The position numbers and the translations under genes were made by a program. A stretch of DNA of 64,000 nt, taken from assembly GCA_001972305.1 (NCBI GenBank), contig BDDD01001601.1, positions 99,814 through 163,813 of the forward strand, written 5' to 3'. Origin of the DNA: Cephalotus follicularis (taxonomy: Eukaryota > Streptophyta > Magnoliopsida > Oxalidales > Cephalotaceae). Below are positions 45,481 to 57,010 of this stretch, piece by piece (positions within the stretch are counted from its first letter, which is position 1; every line of letters starts with the position of its first letter). The notes beneath the pieces are model-generated. The model saw only the letters and a list, made by a program, of their open reading frames with translations. It did no database searches and was not told where the DNA came from.

Positions 45481-48287
45481 TCTCTCTCTCTTTTCTAGAA
45501 TAAACTCCAGGCAATTAAAAAACTCAAGTCACAGGCGCATGAAGCGCCCGTATGAAGAAACAAAGGCGCTTAGCGCTAGTGAAGCTCGAGAGAGAGAGAG
45601 AGATGCAGAGAACAAGAGAGAGACACAGGGCGAGGCGCTGAAAGACGGGAAAGATGGCGACGATGTCACCTCCACTGCCAGGTATCCTCCTCCTTCCTCT
45701 TTCTTCTCCTTTCTTCTCCATTCTCTCCTCTGCCATCACTGTCGGTGCACGTTCACCATCGGAATCATCGCTAGAGGAGCCGGTCATCGTCTAGAAGATC
45801 AGCTCTACCCATCTTGACGGCAGTTGAGGCGTGATTTGGCTGGAATCGGCTAGATTTTTAACTGTGTGAGTCGACTGAGTCGAGATGACTCACTGCCACC
45901 TGTGATGCCATGATTGGTGCTGATTCCCGAGGAATCTCGGCCACCAATGAGTAGCTTGGATGCTGTGGAGGCTAGTGGTAGCGAGACCGGAGCAATGGCC
46001 TCTTGGCCGTAGCTCGGGCGTGGCGGCAGCAGCCGATTCTCGGCGAGTTACAGGCGGAGACGTGTAGTACGGGCCTCGTGGACATTTTTTTGTGAAGCAG
46101 CCTAAATTATTGGATGACCGACGAGTCGACTCGGTGAGTCAAACTCATTGCCGGCCGTGATTGGGCATTTCTGCTCTGAGTCACAGCGGCTCCTCAGCCG
46201 TAATGCATAGCTCAGTCAATGTAGGGGATAATGGTGTCATGACCGGGACTCCGGAGGGTTGGCTGGAATCTGGCCAGAGTATCGGTGACGCGCAGTGTTT
46301 GCTGTGTATGTAGGATGTAACGAGAGTGTGATATGTGTTGTTTATGCAGAGTTAAGGATTTGATCATTGATAGTGGAGCTTCTAGTCCATGATGTGGAAT
46401 TCGATAGCCAAACTAGTTTTCAGCATATAGTGAGACGCGGATCTTGTAGCTGATTCAGAGGATCGATGGCCTAGTTCGCGGGGGTTACAACATTGATACT
46501 GTGAGTGGGACATTCCCTTCCTTTATATTTGAAACTCTTGTTTGATATATGTGCCATTTTGTATTGAGTCATTGATCGAGATATCGAATCCCACATGTCT
46601 TATGTTGAACATGTTCATTGTTTGATTTGTATGTATTTGTTTTGATTCTGGGTGATAGTGCACCTTCCTTTTTGTGTGTCTTTTTGTGTATCATCGTGAT
46701 ATGTGATTTCATGCTTTGCATTCTGATGCTGGGAACTATGTCATATGTGACATGCAATAATGGTCTAGGGTGAGGTGTACATTTAACGCTCAACTCTCCT
46801 TAGCATACCCATTGGTCTATGATGGGGTGTTATGTGGGAACTGCCCTCGGGTTCCATACCTGGATATGCGGTATACTATTGTCTATGATGGTATGCTAAG
46901 TGTGAGTGCAGCAGAGCTGCTCTATCACTCACATGACAGACCATATTGCTAGTCTGATGATGTCATGCCTATGTGGCTACAACTTGTGTAGCTAATGGGA
47001 TGATATTTTGCCTGTGTGGCTATGTGGCAGCCTGTGTGGCTATGAGGATATGATGAGATGATATGGAGATGTTATGCATGTATTCCCCTTGGACGAGGGT
47101 GGCTCGAACTTGGGTGTGTTGTGTGCACCGTAGCGAGGAGTGCTACGTTGTAGGCCTGTAATGGGCTGAACTGTGATACGAGATGAGATGTTTAGGCACA
47201 TATTCCCCTAGGACGAGGGTGGGGTGCGTGTGGTGACACGTAGGCCCCTCAGACAGGGTATGTTGCGTGCAACGTAGTAGGCCCCTTGTCGAGGGTGGGG
47301 TGCTACGTTGTAGGCCTGTAATGGGCCGAATGGAGCTGATGCTGATAGAGGTACGAGTATCCCTTAGTTTTATTGTGTATGGGCACATTGATTGATGCAC
47401 ATTTCTTGATTTATGATTGTTGATCATATCGGTAATTTCCTTGATATTTTTATGCTCTTTGATGCTTATTGTGATTCTTTCGTACTTATGGAGTACAACT
47501 TGAGTTTTGAAGATTTGTTTAATGGAGTTTTATTGTTGAGTTACGAGTTTCTTATTTGGAGTCGTTTTGATATGTTTTTCATGTTTATTGTGATCTTGTT
47601 ATATTCGGATGGTATTGTCCCAAGCTATGCTGTTTCGTTCAGCGGATGACCAGATGTTATGTTGAGTTCATAGTCCAGTTTCAGTTATTGTATTTTCAGT
47701 TTCATTATTGAGTTGTTAGCTGTCATCATTAAAATCTTGTTCATGAATATGTTCTTTTCGGGGTTTCATTCTTCTATATTGTTGTTTATATTTCTTTCAG
47801 CACATCCGATTATTCATGGATGTAACAGGGAATGACTTATCCTAACTCACTTAGTCATTTGGACTAACCCCCTCACAGTTTTCTTTTCAGATGCTGGTGA
47901 GCAGTTGTTAGGTCAGACTAAATTATGGATTAAGAGGGTAAAGCCCAATATAATTATGATTTATGCTTGCTGATATGGTTGAGGCAGAGCCCAACCTATG
48001 CATGTTTATTAGTTTAAACTGTTGATTCCTCCTTCGGGAATGTGTTTTTTAATAAACTGCGTTTTCTTTACAGGGGGTATAGTCCAATAAACGAATTCTA
48101 CATGCCCGATTTTCGTAAAATTTTAAGAGTTAGAAAAATTTTCAGCTTTTTGGAAAAAGTTCAAGTTATGATTATTTTTATGGTTTTAAGAAGTTTTCAA
48201 ACAGGTTTTAAGATATCACGTGGAGAAATCCGAAAAGAGGCTTGTCACGTGATTGTCACATCTGTCTCGGTTGGGACGGGTGTGACA
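45481..48287 (+). mobile_element. gypsy-type LTR, plus strand, 5' truncated, inside the minus-strand LTR
   Basis: The segment has CAGGCGCATGAAGCGCCCGT (as in the solo LTR at 8360), the block ATGGTATGCTAAGTGTGAGT shared with 32985, repeats at 47080-47320 containing GACGAGGGTGG and CTACGTTGTAGGCCTGTAAT, the conserved ACTCACTTAGTCATTTGGAC at 47847, and CTCCTTCGGGAA at about 48029-48040. It ends GGACGGGTGTGACA at 48287. The start is missing and no target duplication is seen, so it may have joined by recombination in the (TC)n run. Confidence 0.7.
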
Positions 48288-48488
48288 TTGAGCGTACCCT
48301 TTTTGTTCCTTGGCGTCGACGCTCAAAGCGTCTCTTGCTTGCATTTTTGAATCCAACACCGTATTCCTTAACACTTTTCATTCAAAATTCAACATCATAA
48401 GTTGAAAATCCATAATTTTCATTAATTCATCATTTAAGTTACAATGAGAAATACAATAATACATCAAATAGAAATTTGGGTCATTACA
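48288..48488 (-). mobile_element. gypsy 3' LTR, minus strand, second part, and polypurine tract
   Basis: It completes the LTR that starts at 43425, contains GCGTCGACGC at 48313-48322 and ends GGGTCATTACA. On the minus strand this is an LTR start (TGTAATGACCC) directly after the purine tract GGATGGGGGAT (48489-48499). Confidence 0.75.
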
Positions 48489-49115
48489 ATCCCCCATCCT
48501 TCAAAGAATTCATCCTCAAATTTTAACATTCCTAGAACAGATGAGGGTAACGTTCCCAAATATCATCTTCACATTCCCACATCCCTTCATCAGGATGATG
48601 GAATTGCCATTGAAATTTCACCATAGGAATGGTTCAGTTTCTCAACACTTGAGTCTTCCAATCAAGAATCCTCACAGGTAACTCCGCGCAAGAAAGATCA
48701 TCTTGCATCGATATCGAGTCATAATCCAAGATGTGTGATGGATCTCGGATATAGACTCGTAGCATAGAAATATGGAAGACGTCATGTACATTTGACAATG
48801 CATGAGGCAAAGCGAGCTGATATGCCACCTCCCCAACTCTCTCAAGAATCTGAAAAGGACCAATGTAGCATGGAGCTAGTTTGACCTTTTTCCAAAACCT
48901 TTGAAAACCTTTCCAAGGAGAAACTTTCAAAAATACATTATCTCCGACATCAAAAGTCAAAGGTCTCCTTTTAATACTATCAACATAGCTCTTTTGTCAA
49001 CTTTGTGCTGCAAGCAATCTCCTTTTAAGCACCTGGACTTTCTCTGTAGTCTCCTCAACAAGATCTGACCCAAGTGTTAGTCATTCACCCACCTCATCCC
49101 AACATATAGGTGACC
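48489..49115 (-). pseudogene. Ty3/gypsy integrase tail with chromodomain-like end
   Basis: The frame 48960 to 48634 reads MTFDVGDNVFLKVSPWKGFQ, then IGPFQILERVGEVAYQLALP, FHISMLRVYIRDPSHILDYD and PVRILDWKTQVLRN. After a TAG it continues as TIPMVKFQWQFHHPDEGMW to near 48520. This is the C-terminal part of a chromovirus-like integrase. It is separated from the catalytic core by a solo LTR at 49121. Confidence 0.85.
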
Positions 49116-49120
49116 CATAT

Positions 49121-49517
49121 TGTAACGCCCGACATTTTCTTGGATGTAATATTTCCATTTATGATGTAATCATTTAACTTGATTTAATGAGAATGTTGAG
49201 TTTTGACTTGAAAGATGCTTGAAAACCCTAATTATGGACTTAGAAATGGGGTGTGTATGTTAAAGCCTGAAACGGCGCAGTTTTGACCAAAAGACATCGA
49301 CGTCTTTTCCGTTTTGGGCGATCAACAGTTATGTTTGTTTTTGTGGGCATCACGTAGTATGGGATGCGTGATGTGTTTTAATTCGGCTTATATTCGTATG
49401 CTTCCGCAAGTGATTGTTGGATACTGAAAGTTTTAAATTTATGGTGATTTTGCATAAGCCGGATTTATTTGTTGATTGCTTTACCACTTTTATGTTGTGG
49501 GAAGACGGGGTGTGACA
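49121..49517 (+). mobile_element. solo LTR inserted in gypsy integrase
   Basis: It begins TGTAACGCCCGAC and ends GGGGTGTGACA, 397 bp, flanked by CATAT (49116-49120 and 49518-49522). Integrase coding on the minus strand continues across it. Its end has the shared module ATGCTTCCGCAAG and AAGTTTTAAATTT and the inverted repeat 49384-49391 with 49454-49461. It is much shorter than the other LTRs and may be internally deleted. Confidence 0.9.
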
Positions 49518-49522
49518 CATAT

Positions 49523-50298
49523 TTTTGTCCATAAAGAGCTTCGTGCGAAGCCATACCAATGCTCGAGTGATAGCGATTGTTGTACGAAAACTCTATCAAA
49601 GGGATATGGTCCTCCCATGTACCAGTAAAAGCAATATCACAAGCTCGGAGAATATCCTCCAAGGTCTAGATGGTATGCTTTGACTGTCCATCAGTCTGTG
49701 GATGAAAAGTTGTGCTAAAATTCAGCTTCATTCCAAAAGCTGTCTGAAATCTCTTCCAAAAATTGGAAGTAAAGATCGAATCTCGATCACATACAATACT
49801 AACAGGAACACCATGCAATCTCACAATCTCCTTAATATACAGTCGAGCCAACTTGCTCACTGAATCAGTAACATGTGTAGGTAGAAAGTGAGTAGACTGC
49901 ATGAGTCTATCGATGATAACCTACACTGCATTATGATGATGCCGAGTCAACAAAAATCCTGAAACGAAATCCATAGTCACGTGTTCCCATTTCCACTCCA
50001 CTACTAGCAATGATTGTAATAACCCTGCCCGTCTTTGGTGTTCGGCCTTGACTCTCTGACAAGTCAAGCTTCTAAAAACATACTCAGAGATCTCACGCCT
50101 CATGCCTGACCACCAATAATTTCGCTTCATATCCTGATACATTTTTGTACTACCAGGATGAATACTATACAGAGATTTATGAGCCTCATAAAATAGCTCA
50201 CTCTTCAATCCATCATCATTCAGAAGACAAACCCGTCCTCGAAATCTGGGTATGCCATCAGAATGTATTTGAAAATCAGGTCTCGACTCGAAATCCTC
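49523..50298 (-). pseudogene. Ty3/gypsy integrase core, catalytic Glu changed
   Basis: The zinc-binding region (HKSLYSIHPGSTKMYQD) is present, but the cysteine pair reads SLTCQ, so the first Cys is lost. The core has [11 protein letters not shown] and [13 protein letters not shown] (both Asp kept). The third site reads TDGQSKHTI, with Lys where the catalytic Glu stands in the relative at 26971. Stops occur near 49665 and 49920. The C-terminal side reads [20 protein letters not shown] up to the solo LTR. Confidence 0.88.
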
Positions 50299-51357
50299 TT
50301 AGATTTTCTGCAATTCAGGATCATACATCTGAGCATTCTTGATCTCATCAAGTAATGCTGGTTGTGCTCGAAGGCTAGCAACAAGGAACCCAGGGGATCT
50401 CGCGAACGGAGTCCATCTTTGGAAATCTTCCAACATCCTCCATTGCGACACCATCGTACTAGCTATCATAGCTTTACGACTCAAAGCATAAGCAACAATA
50501 TTTGCTTTCCCAGAATCATACTGGATACTGCAATCATAGTCATTGAAAAATTCAACCTATCTACGTTGCCTCATATTCAATTCATCTTGGCAGAATAGGT
50601 ACTTCAAACTCTTATGATCAGTAAATATCTCAAACTGTGCTCCATATAAATAATGTCTACATTTCTGAAGAGCAAAGACAATAGCAGCCAATTCAAGATC
50701 ATGCGTCAGGTAATTCTCTTCATAAGGTTTCAGCTTCCGCGAAGCATAGGCAATCACCCTAGCTCGTTGCATCAACACGCAACCCAAACCTTTACCCGAA
50801 GCATCACTATACACAGCAAAATCTTCACTACCCTCAGGCAATGCCAAAATAGGAGCAGTAACTAACCAATCCCTCAATTCTTTGAAACTAGCCTCACAGT
50901 CTCCATCCCAGATAAACAAGGTGTTCTTCTGGGTCAACAGTGTCAATGGTGCGGCAATCTTTGAAAAATTCTTGATGAACCTCCGATAATAACCCGCCAA
51001 TCCAAGGAAACTGCATACCTCAGTGACATTCTTCGGCTGTGGCCAATCTCGGAAAACCTTTGTCTTTGACGCATCCACCGCCAAACCTTCTCTGGAAACT
51101 ATGTGACCAAGGAAGATCACATGATCAAGCCAAAACTCACACTTATTGAACTTAGTATACAAATACCGTTCTCTAAGAATCTGCAAAACTACTCTCAGAT
51201 GGTATGCATGTTCCTCCTCATTCTTCGAATATATCAGTATGTTATCAATAAATATCACAACAAACTAATCCAGATATGGTCGAAAAAAATCATTCATCAA
51301 TGACTTGAATGTTATCGGTGCGTTGGTAACACCAAACGGCATTAAGAGGAACTCATA
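50299..51357 (-). pseudogene. Ty3/gypsy reverse transcriptase C-terminal half and RNase H
   Basis: The frame 51258 to 50557 contains the polymerase motif FIDNILIYS, where the second catalytic Asp of the usual FIDD is Asn. It continues with [40 protein letters not shown] and RNase H ([20 protein letters not shown]). A stop near 50556 separates the RNase H end, where SRKAMIASTMVSQW is read at 50484. The few stops and the IDN change suggest an element lost to point mutation. Confidence 0.88.
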
Positions 51358-52440
51358 CTAACCATATTGTGTTCGAAAAGAAGTCTTTTTGATATCTCCT
51401 TCCCGCACTCTCAACTGGTGATAACCCGACCACAAGTCGAGTTTAGAGAATACTCTCGATCCTTGTAACTGATCGAACAATTCCTCAATGTGTGGAAGAG
51501 GATACTTATTCTTAATCGTTGCTTTATTCAGCATCCGGTAATCAATACAAAGTCTCATCGACCCATCTTTCTTCTTCACAAACAACAGGGGTGCAGCCCA
51601 CGGGGAAACACTAGGCCGAACGAAACCTTTGTTAATCAAATCTTGCAACTGAACTTTCAATTCTCTCAACTCTGCAGGAGCCATTCTGTACGATGCCTTA
51701 GAAATAGGAGTTGTACCTGGTACAAGATCAATAACAAACTCCATATTCCTCTTCGGCGGTGACGATACCAAATATGCAGGAAATACATAAGGAAATTCAT
51801 TCACAACAGGAATTTCCTCAAGGCTCAATCCTTTCTCCATCCTACTGTCAATCACATAAGCCAAATATCCTTCGCATCCTTTCTCAATATACCTCGATGC
51901 ACGAGTGAAGGATATAATCGGTGTAGAAAATCCTTTGTCTCCCTCAAATTGGAAGGTAGTACCATCGGGCTGACAAAAATGCACTATCTTGCTGTAACAG
52001 TCCATACGAGCACGATGAGCTGACAGCCAATCCATACCCAATATGGCATCGAAGTCTCGAATGGGTAACACAATAAGATCTGCATATAATGGAATCCCTG
52101 CCGTAGAAATCTCGCAACACTTATACACAGAACCTGTACACATGGAATCTCCAGTAGGTGTACTCACATCAAGCATACATGGCATGCAATCGGGGGTCAT
52201 ATCCAAACATGATGCAAATTGGGAAGCAATAAAAGAATGTGATGCTCCCGGATCCAATAACACTCTAGCAGAAAAGCCGCAAATGTAAAGTGTACCTCCG
52301 ATAAGAGAAGTAGACTCCAAAAATTCTGTCTGAGTAAGGGTAAAAACTCTACCTGTCATGATGCTCTTCCTAGCATCTCTCCGCTGCGAAGGTCCAGCTG
52401 CAGCACCGCTACCACCCGTAGGTCTAGTAGGCGCCGTCAC
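51358..52440 (-). pseudogene. Ty3/gypsy protease and N-terminal reverse transcriptase
   Basis: A 360-codon open frame. The protease motif reads [16 protein letters not shown], with Pro in the place of Ser in the D-S-G triad. [17 protein letters not shown] follows. The linker has [18 protein letters not shown]. Reverse transcriptase begins [20 protein letters not shown], then [20 protein letters not shown] and [12 protein letters not shown], and the frame stops after FRTQYG at 51358. The next stretch carries on in the same protein order after the stop. Confidence 0.9.
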
Positions 52441-52704
52441 CTAACCTTTCGGACAATCTCTCATGATGTGGCCAGCTACCCCACACCTTATGCACAAGCC
52501 CCTCTTTAACCAACAATCCTTTAGCTTATGGCCTACACGACCACAATGAGAACATTCTCCAGATCTCGCATTACTCCGCTGACTAGGAGTACCCTGAGTG
52601 GCAGTTTGTTGATATCTATTCTTTGACGACTTTGTTGGACAACCACTGCCTTGCCACTTCGACGAAGCTAGTCTAGACTATGTGGATGCTTGTTTAGTTT
52701 GTTA
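52441..52704 (-). pseudogene. Ty3/gypsy gag C-terminus with two zinc knuckles
   Basis: Two CCHC knuckles are intact on the minus strand: CSHCGRVGHKLKDC and CIRCGVAGHIMRDC (about 52455-52560). The gag core and the 5' LTR that should lie to the right are missing. The sequence changes character at about 52705. Confidence 0.85.
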
Positions 52705-52933
52705 TGTTGGAACCTTATGGCGCTTTAAACAAAAAATCTAGATGTTTGCAACCTATTACAAACCATTATTATCCCATGATCAACAAGCCATAAAGTTCAT
52801 TCCATGATCTTTTGAGCATGTATATACAGTTAGAAAACACATATAAAATAATAGAAAGAGAAGGCGAAATATACTCACAAAACGGAGCGGATCCTTCTTA
52901 GTTGATTGGTGGTTCTAGCCACCAAGAACATGA
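52705..52933. other. unassigned segment between a gypsy gag and an LTR fragment
   Basis: It starts TGTTGGAACC, which could be a copia LTR start, but no partner or primer-binding site is visible. No coding frame. Confidence 0.35.
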
Positions 52934-53092
52934 TGTAAGCCCCCAATAAATACATATATATATATTTGTATAATTGAAGAAAAAAAAAGAAGAAGAAGAA
53001 AAGCGCCTGGAGTTTAAACGCCAAGCACTTTAACGCATTAAGGGAGAGAGTGCGAGAGGGGAAGCATTCGGGAGAGAGAACCAGAGGGGGAA
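52934..53092 (+). mobile_element. gypsy LTR fragment (first in the tandem)
   Basis: It starts TGTAAGCCCCCAATAAATAC, identical to the start of the LTR at 54150, and follows it for about 160 bases to CCAGAGGGGG. It is then joined directly to internal RNase H sequence. Confidence 0.88.
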
Positions 53093-53768
53093 TTGCAGCG
53101 TTAGCCGTGCGCTACGCCAATGGAGACCCTGTCTATACAGCACACAGTTAGAGGTTTTCACAGATCACAAGGGTCCGAAACATCCTTTCTATTAGAAGGA
53201 TCTAAATATGAAACAAAGAAGGTGGATGGAGTTGCTCAATGGTTACATCTGTGAGATCCAATGTCAACCAGACGATGCTAATATGCTTGAAGACGCCTTA
53301 GGTCATTGATTAGCTTGCTTGACGGTCTCCCAAGTACAAGCACGACCGTGGACGTTGGATAGAATTGAGAGTCTCAAAGAATGAGTGGTGAATTGCTTAA
53401 GGCTACATTACACGATCAAGATGGATTCAAACCAGAATTCTCGATTCGTGGTGATGAGTTGATAAAATCCCAAGGCAGAGTTTGTGACCTTTACAACGAA
53501 AAGCCAACGGAGGAGCTATAGTTCCAAGCTTATCGCTCCAGTTTCTCAGTAGATCCGGCGATTAGCAAGATGTATCGAGATCTGTAATTCAATTTGGTGG
53601 AATGACATGACGAAAGAGTGGGCACAGTATCCTATAGGCTTGCCTTACCCCTCAGCCTACGAGATTGGAACCTACCATGTAAGGTAGAGTATATGCCCTG
53701 GATCAGAGTGGCATCACAGAAGCTTGATGGATAGAGATAACAGTTGGAATGGACTTCTGCCGTTAGCA
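53093..53768 (+). pseudogene. gypsy RNase H and integrase start, first copy of a 676-bp duplicate
   Basis: This piece is nearly identical to 58809-59484 and the same length. Despite stops it can be read as RNase H (NMKQRRWMELLNGYICEI, then CQPDDANMLEDALG) followed by a strongly altered integrase zinc-binding region (YRSSFSVDPAISKMYRDL). The upstream RNase H part is missing here because the segment joins an LTR fragment. Confidence 0.85.
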
Positions 53769-54149
53769 TAACTCACACAAGATCGTGTATTTCATAAGGT
53801 GTTCATACCTCAATACTTAGAATGTATTATCCAGATCCTTCTCACGTGCAACCATATGAGCCCTTAGAGCTAAGGACGGATACGAGCTTGAGGAGAACTC
53901 ATATATATGTATATAAATATATGTTCAAAGATGGTTTTGGAATGATATGGACGCCGAAGGACGATTAAACAGGTTATACGGTTGTGTACCAAATGGTTAA
54001 AGGAAGGACATTTCATTGATAGAAGTGTGATGGCAATGCTATGAGCTTGAGAAAGTTGTATGAGATGCGGGGATGAAACGAAGACATTCTACCCTCACAT
54101 GTTTTAACCTAGGAAATCTCGGGACGAGATTTTTCTAAGGAGGGGAGGA
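53769..54149 (+). other. gypsy 3' internal remnant and polypurine tract
   Basis: No clear reading frame. The sequence ends GACGAGATTTTTCTAAGGAG then GGGAGGA directly before the LTR at 54150, a good polypurine tract (about 54137-54149). Integrase core and tail are not recognisable. Confidence 0.65.
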
Positions 54150-56496
54150 TGTAAGCCCCCAATAAATACATATATATATATTTGTATAATTGAAGAAAAA
54201 AAGAAGAAGAAGAAAAGTGCCTGGCGTTAAAACGCTAGGCACTTTAACGCATTAAGGTAGAGAGTGCGAGAGGGGAAGCACTCGGGAGAGAGAACCAGAG
54301 GGGGGGAGAGAGAGACACCGGAGAAGATGACGGCGATGGCGCCAGACCGAGAAAGCGAGCGGCGTGACTTCACCCATGGTAACCTCCTCTTTCTCTTCTT
54401 CCTTTTCTCTTTCTTTCTTCTCCCTGACGTCACCACTGTCGTGCGTTGCCAAGCGTTCCACCACCGGTTATCATCGTGGAAAGGTCTGTTCTTCATCTAG
54501 GAGGTCGGCTACACCTATTTCAGTGGCTGATTTGGCGTCATTCGGCCGGAAATGGCCAGATTCGAACTGGCCAGTTGACTCAGTGGAGCCAACTCATTGC
54601 CGCCTTGACCCGTGCGTTTATCACCGAGTCTCAGAGAGTTAAGGCTGGTAGTGTGTTTATATGATGGTTGTGATGCGTTTTATGGTGTTGGCCAGAGCTG
54701 AGGACGACCGACGAGTCAACTCAGTGAGTTGAACTCACTGGCCGACTGTGACAGCGCGTTTCACGGTGAGTCACGACGAGTCTCTAGCAGTGACGCATAG
54801 AATTGATGATTGTGTGGTGCTTTTGGGTGGTGACCGAAGCTGTGGTTGACCAGTGAGTTGACTCAGTGAGTTGACTCATTGCCGGCCGTGACAACGCCTT
54901 TCACGACGAGTCACGGTGAGCATCCGATGGTTTTGAACATATCGTCCAATGTGGAACCCGTTTTTGGGTTTCGCCGGAGCTAAATGAGTTGGTCGGGAAC
55001 TGGCCGAAGCTCCGATGACGGCTGTTCTTGGTTTCCGTGCATAGAGTGTAACGAAAATGTGCTGTGCATGCAGGATAAAGGAAACAATCGAGGATAAGCA
55101 AAACGATCAAGGATAGAGGATTTCCGAGCTTTACGAGCTCAGTTGCTAAGAGGTAGGTTATACTATTGCTTGCATTACATTCATGCATTCTAAATAATTA
55201 TATGGATTGATGTGTACGAATTGTATTTGTGTGGATGCATGATTGTATATATATATACGAGCATACGGATGGATATATATACTGCATATGGCATATGATA
55301 TAAGGGTTCGACGTTAAATTAAGAGAAGATGAATTCCTGCCTTCTCTCAATTCACGGGCTATGAGATGAATTTTAAAAGGCTTTGAACTGTTTCAGACAT
55401 AGTTCCATTGGTTTACGAACTCTTTCACATCAAAACCGTCGACGCTTTCACTCGGCTACGACCTCAAAAGGGTAGGTAGTCGGTGGTAGTACTATCTCGG
55501 GCCGGAGGGGCAGAGTAGTACTCAGACCTATGGACTGGTTATCCCTATCATTGATATTGATTGTTATATGGATTGTCTGCGGGCCTATGGCCTTTTATGT
55601 GATTAGGACCAGCCCAGTATACCACTACTTAGGGACAGTTGGTATATTGACGCCGTCCGCAATTGTCATTTCTGCACAAGACATACCATACATACATATT
55701 ATACCATTGCACGCATATCACCATTATGCTGGTGCACTACACGACATTATGTCGCTGACCCATTTCCCCTGTGTGCGGAATGGGTCAGGTCCAGGCACAG
55801 GTGATGGATTGCAACGAGGTAAGCTGAGAATGATAGGTTTTTTATAACAGCTTTTGTTAGCCAATTGTATATGGAGTTACTTGTATTTGGATTTGCTTAT
55901 ATGGGTTGCATATAAGAGTTGTATAAAAGGGGGCCTCATGTTTATGATTTAAATGTTTTGAGATATAAGGCTTGTTATGTATAAGGATTGTGAAAAGGAA
56001 CCCTATGTATTTGAGACAAACATAAAGATGTTATAGTTATGTTTTATTCAGCTATCGACCTGCCGACATGTGGTAATACTTATGATATGGGTGTTGCTGT
56101 AAAAGATATAGACAGGACCCCCTATTGTGATAAACTGCTGTTTCCTCCTTCGGGAGTGTGGTTGCTGAGGGCTGAGCCCGTATATATATACATAAACTGT
56201 TGATTCCTCCTTCGGGAGTGTTGAGATATAAATTGAGTTTTCCTTTACAGGGGGTTTAGTCCTATAAACGAATACTTCATGCCGAAATTTTGGGAGATTT
56301 TAAGAGTTGGTTTTTATTTGATTTGATTATTCCGCTGATGTTATATAATGATTCTTCTGCTTATATGACTTGGATTTAAAGTTTTAAATTTATAGCACTT
56401 TTTGGAGTATGATTATATGACTAAATGGACTGAAGGGAATGTATATCTCGCATCGGATCGTGGGGGTTTACCCTCGCGGTTCATGGCGTGATAGCT
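54150..56496 (+). mobile_element. gypsy LTR (second in the tandem), flanked by PPT and PBS
   Basis: It begins TGTAAGCCCCCAATAAATAC. The first 700 bases are GC-rich with two degenerate units of about 125 bp that contain CAGTGAGTTGACTC-like text; the inverted repeat CAGTGAGTTGAACTCACTG is at 54722-54740. Downstream are a 10-bp inverted repeat (CTGACCCATT at 55755-55764 with its complement at 55779-55788) and two CTCCTTCGGGAG hairpins (56145-56156 and 56207-56218). I cannot fix the last base; a TG...CA end at TTCA near 56482 is possible. Compared with the LTR at 59485 it lacks about 1 kb after 55445. Confidence 0.8.
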
Positions 56497-56509
56497 TGGT
56501 ATCAGAGCC
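56497..56509 (+). promoter_or_regulatory. primer-binding site, initiator tRNA-Met type
   Basis: TGGTATCAGAGCC, directly downstream of the LTR at 54150. Confidence 0.88.
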
Positions 56510-57010
56510 GATCCTATGCTGGATACGCCAGGATAGGGTCCTCGGATAGTGGAATTGAGATTGGTTGATTGAGTTAAAGTGCTATAGTTGGAGTTACTTG
56601 GAATAGCGGAATGATAAGTGTTACATGGAGTATCTTGGAATTGTGGGTATATGAAGTCGATAGCTGAATCTTTGTCTCTTAAACAAGTAGATATGGAACG
56701 GAAAAGGAAAGGAACTACCATACCACATTTAGACTAGTCCCACGTTCGGGAATTATCGAGGACATACAATTTGACCTAGTCTCACAGTTTTGTGGTATGG
56801 GCTAGTTATACAATTATGGATCGTACGGTTGTGGACCGTACAACCATGAACCGTATGACTAGGGATCGTGCGGTTATGGCTAAGGGATAAGGTATGGATA
56901 CGGATATGACATGTTTTTGGATCGTATCGTTACGGATCGCAGTGGTCTAGATTGTGATGGTATAGTTGGAAGACAGTCCGTGTGTTTAGTTAACCCTCCT
57001 AAGGATATCG
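56510..57010 (+). other. gypsy internal DNA, gag not recognisable
   Basis: Position predicts gag, but no gag motif is readable. Short direct repeats around CCGTACAACCATGAACCGTA at 56830-56880 are the only structure seen. Confidence 0.5.

Noticed and set aside
48042..48350. 102-codon open frame at an LTR end
   Set aside because: It spans the boundary between a plus-strand LTR end (48287) and the minus-strand LTR remainder, so it cannot be an ancestral gene.
55530..55847. 105-codon open frame repeated at 61865-62170
   Set aside because: It lies in LTR DNA shared by descent. The repeat reflects LTR homology and no domain or signal is recognisable, so conservation as protein is not supported.
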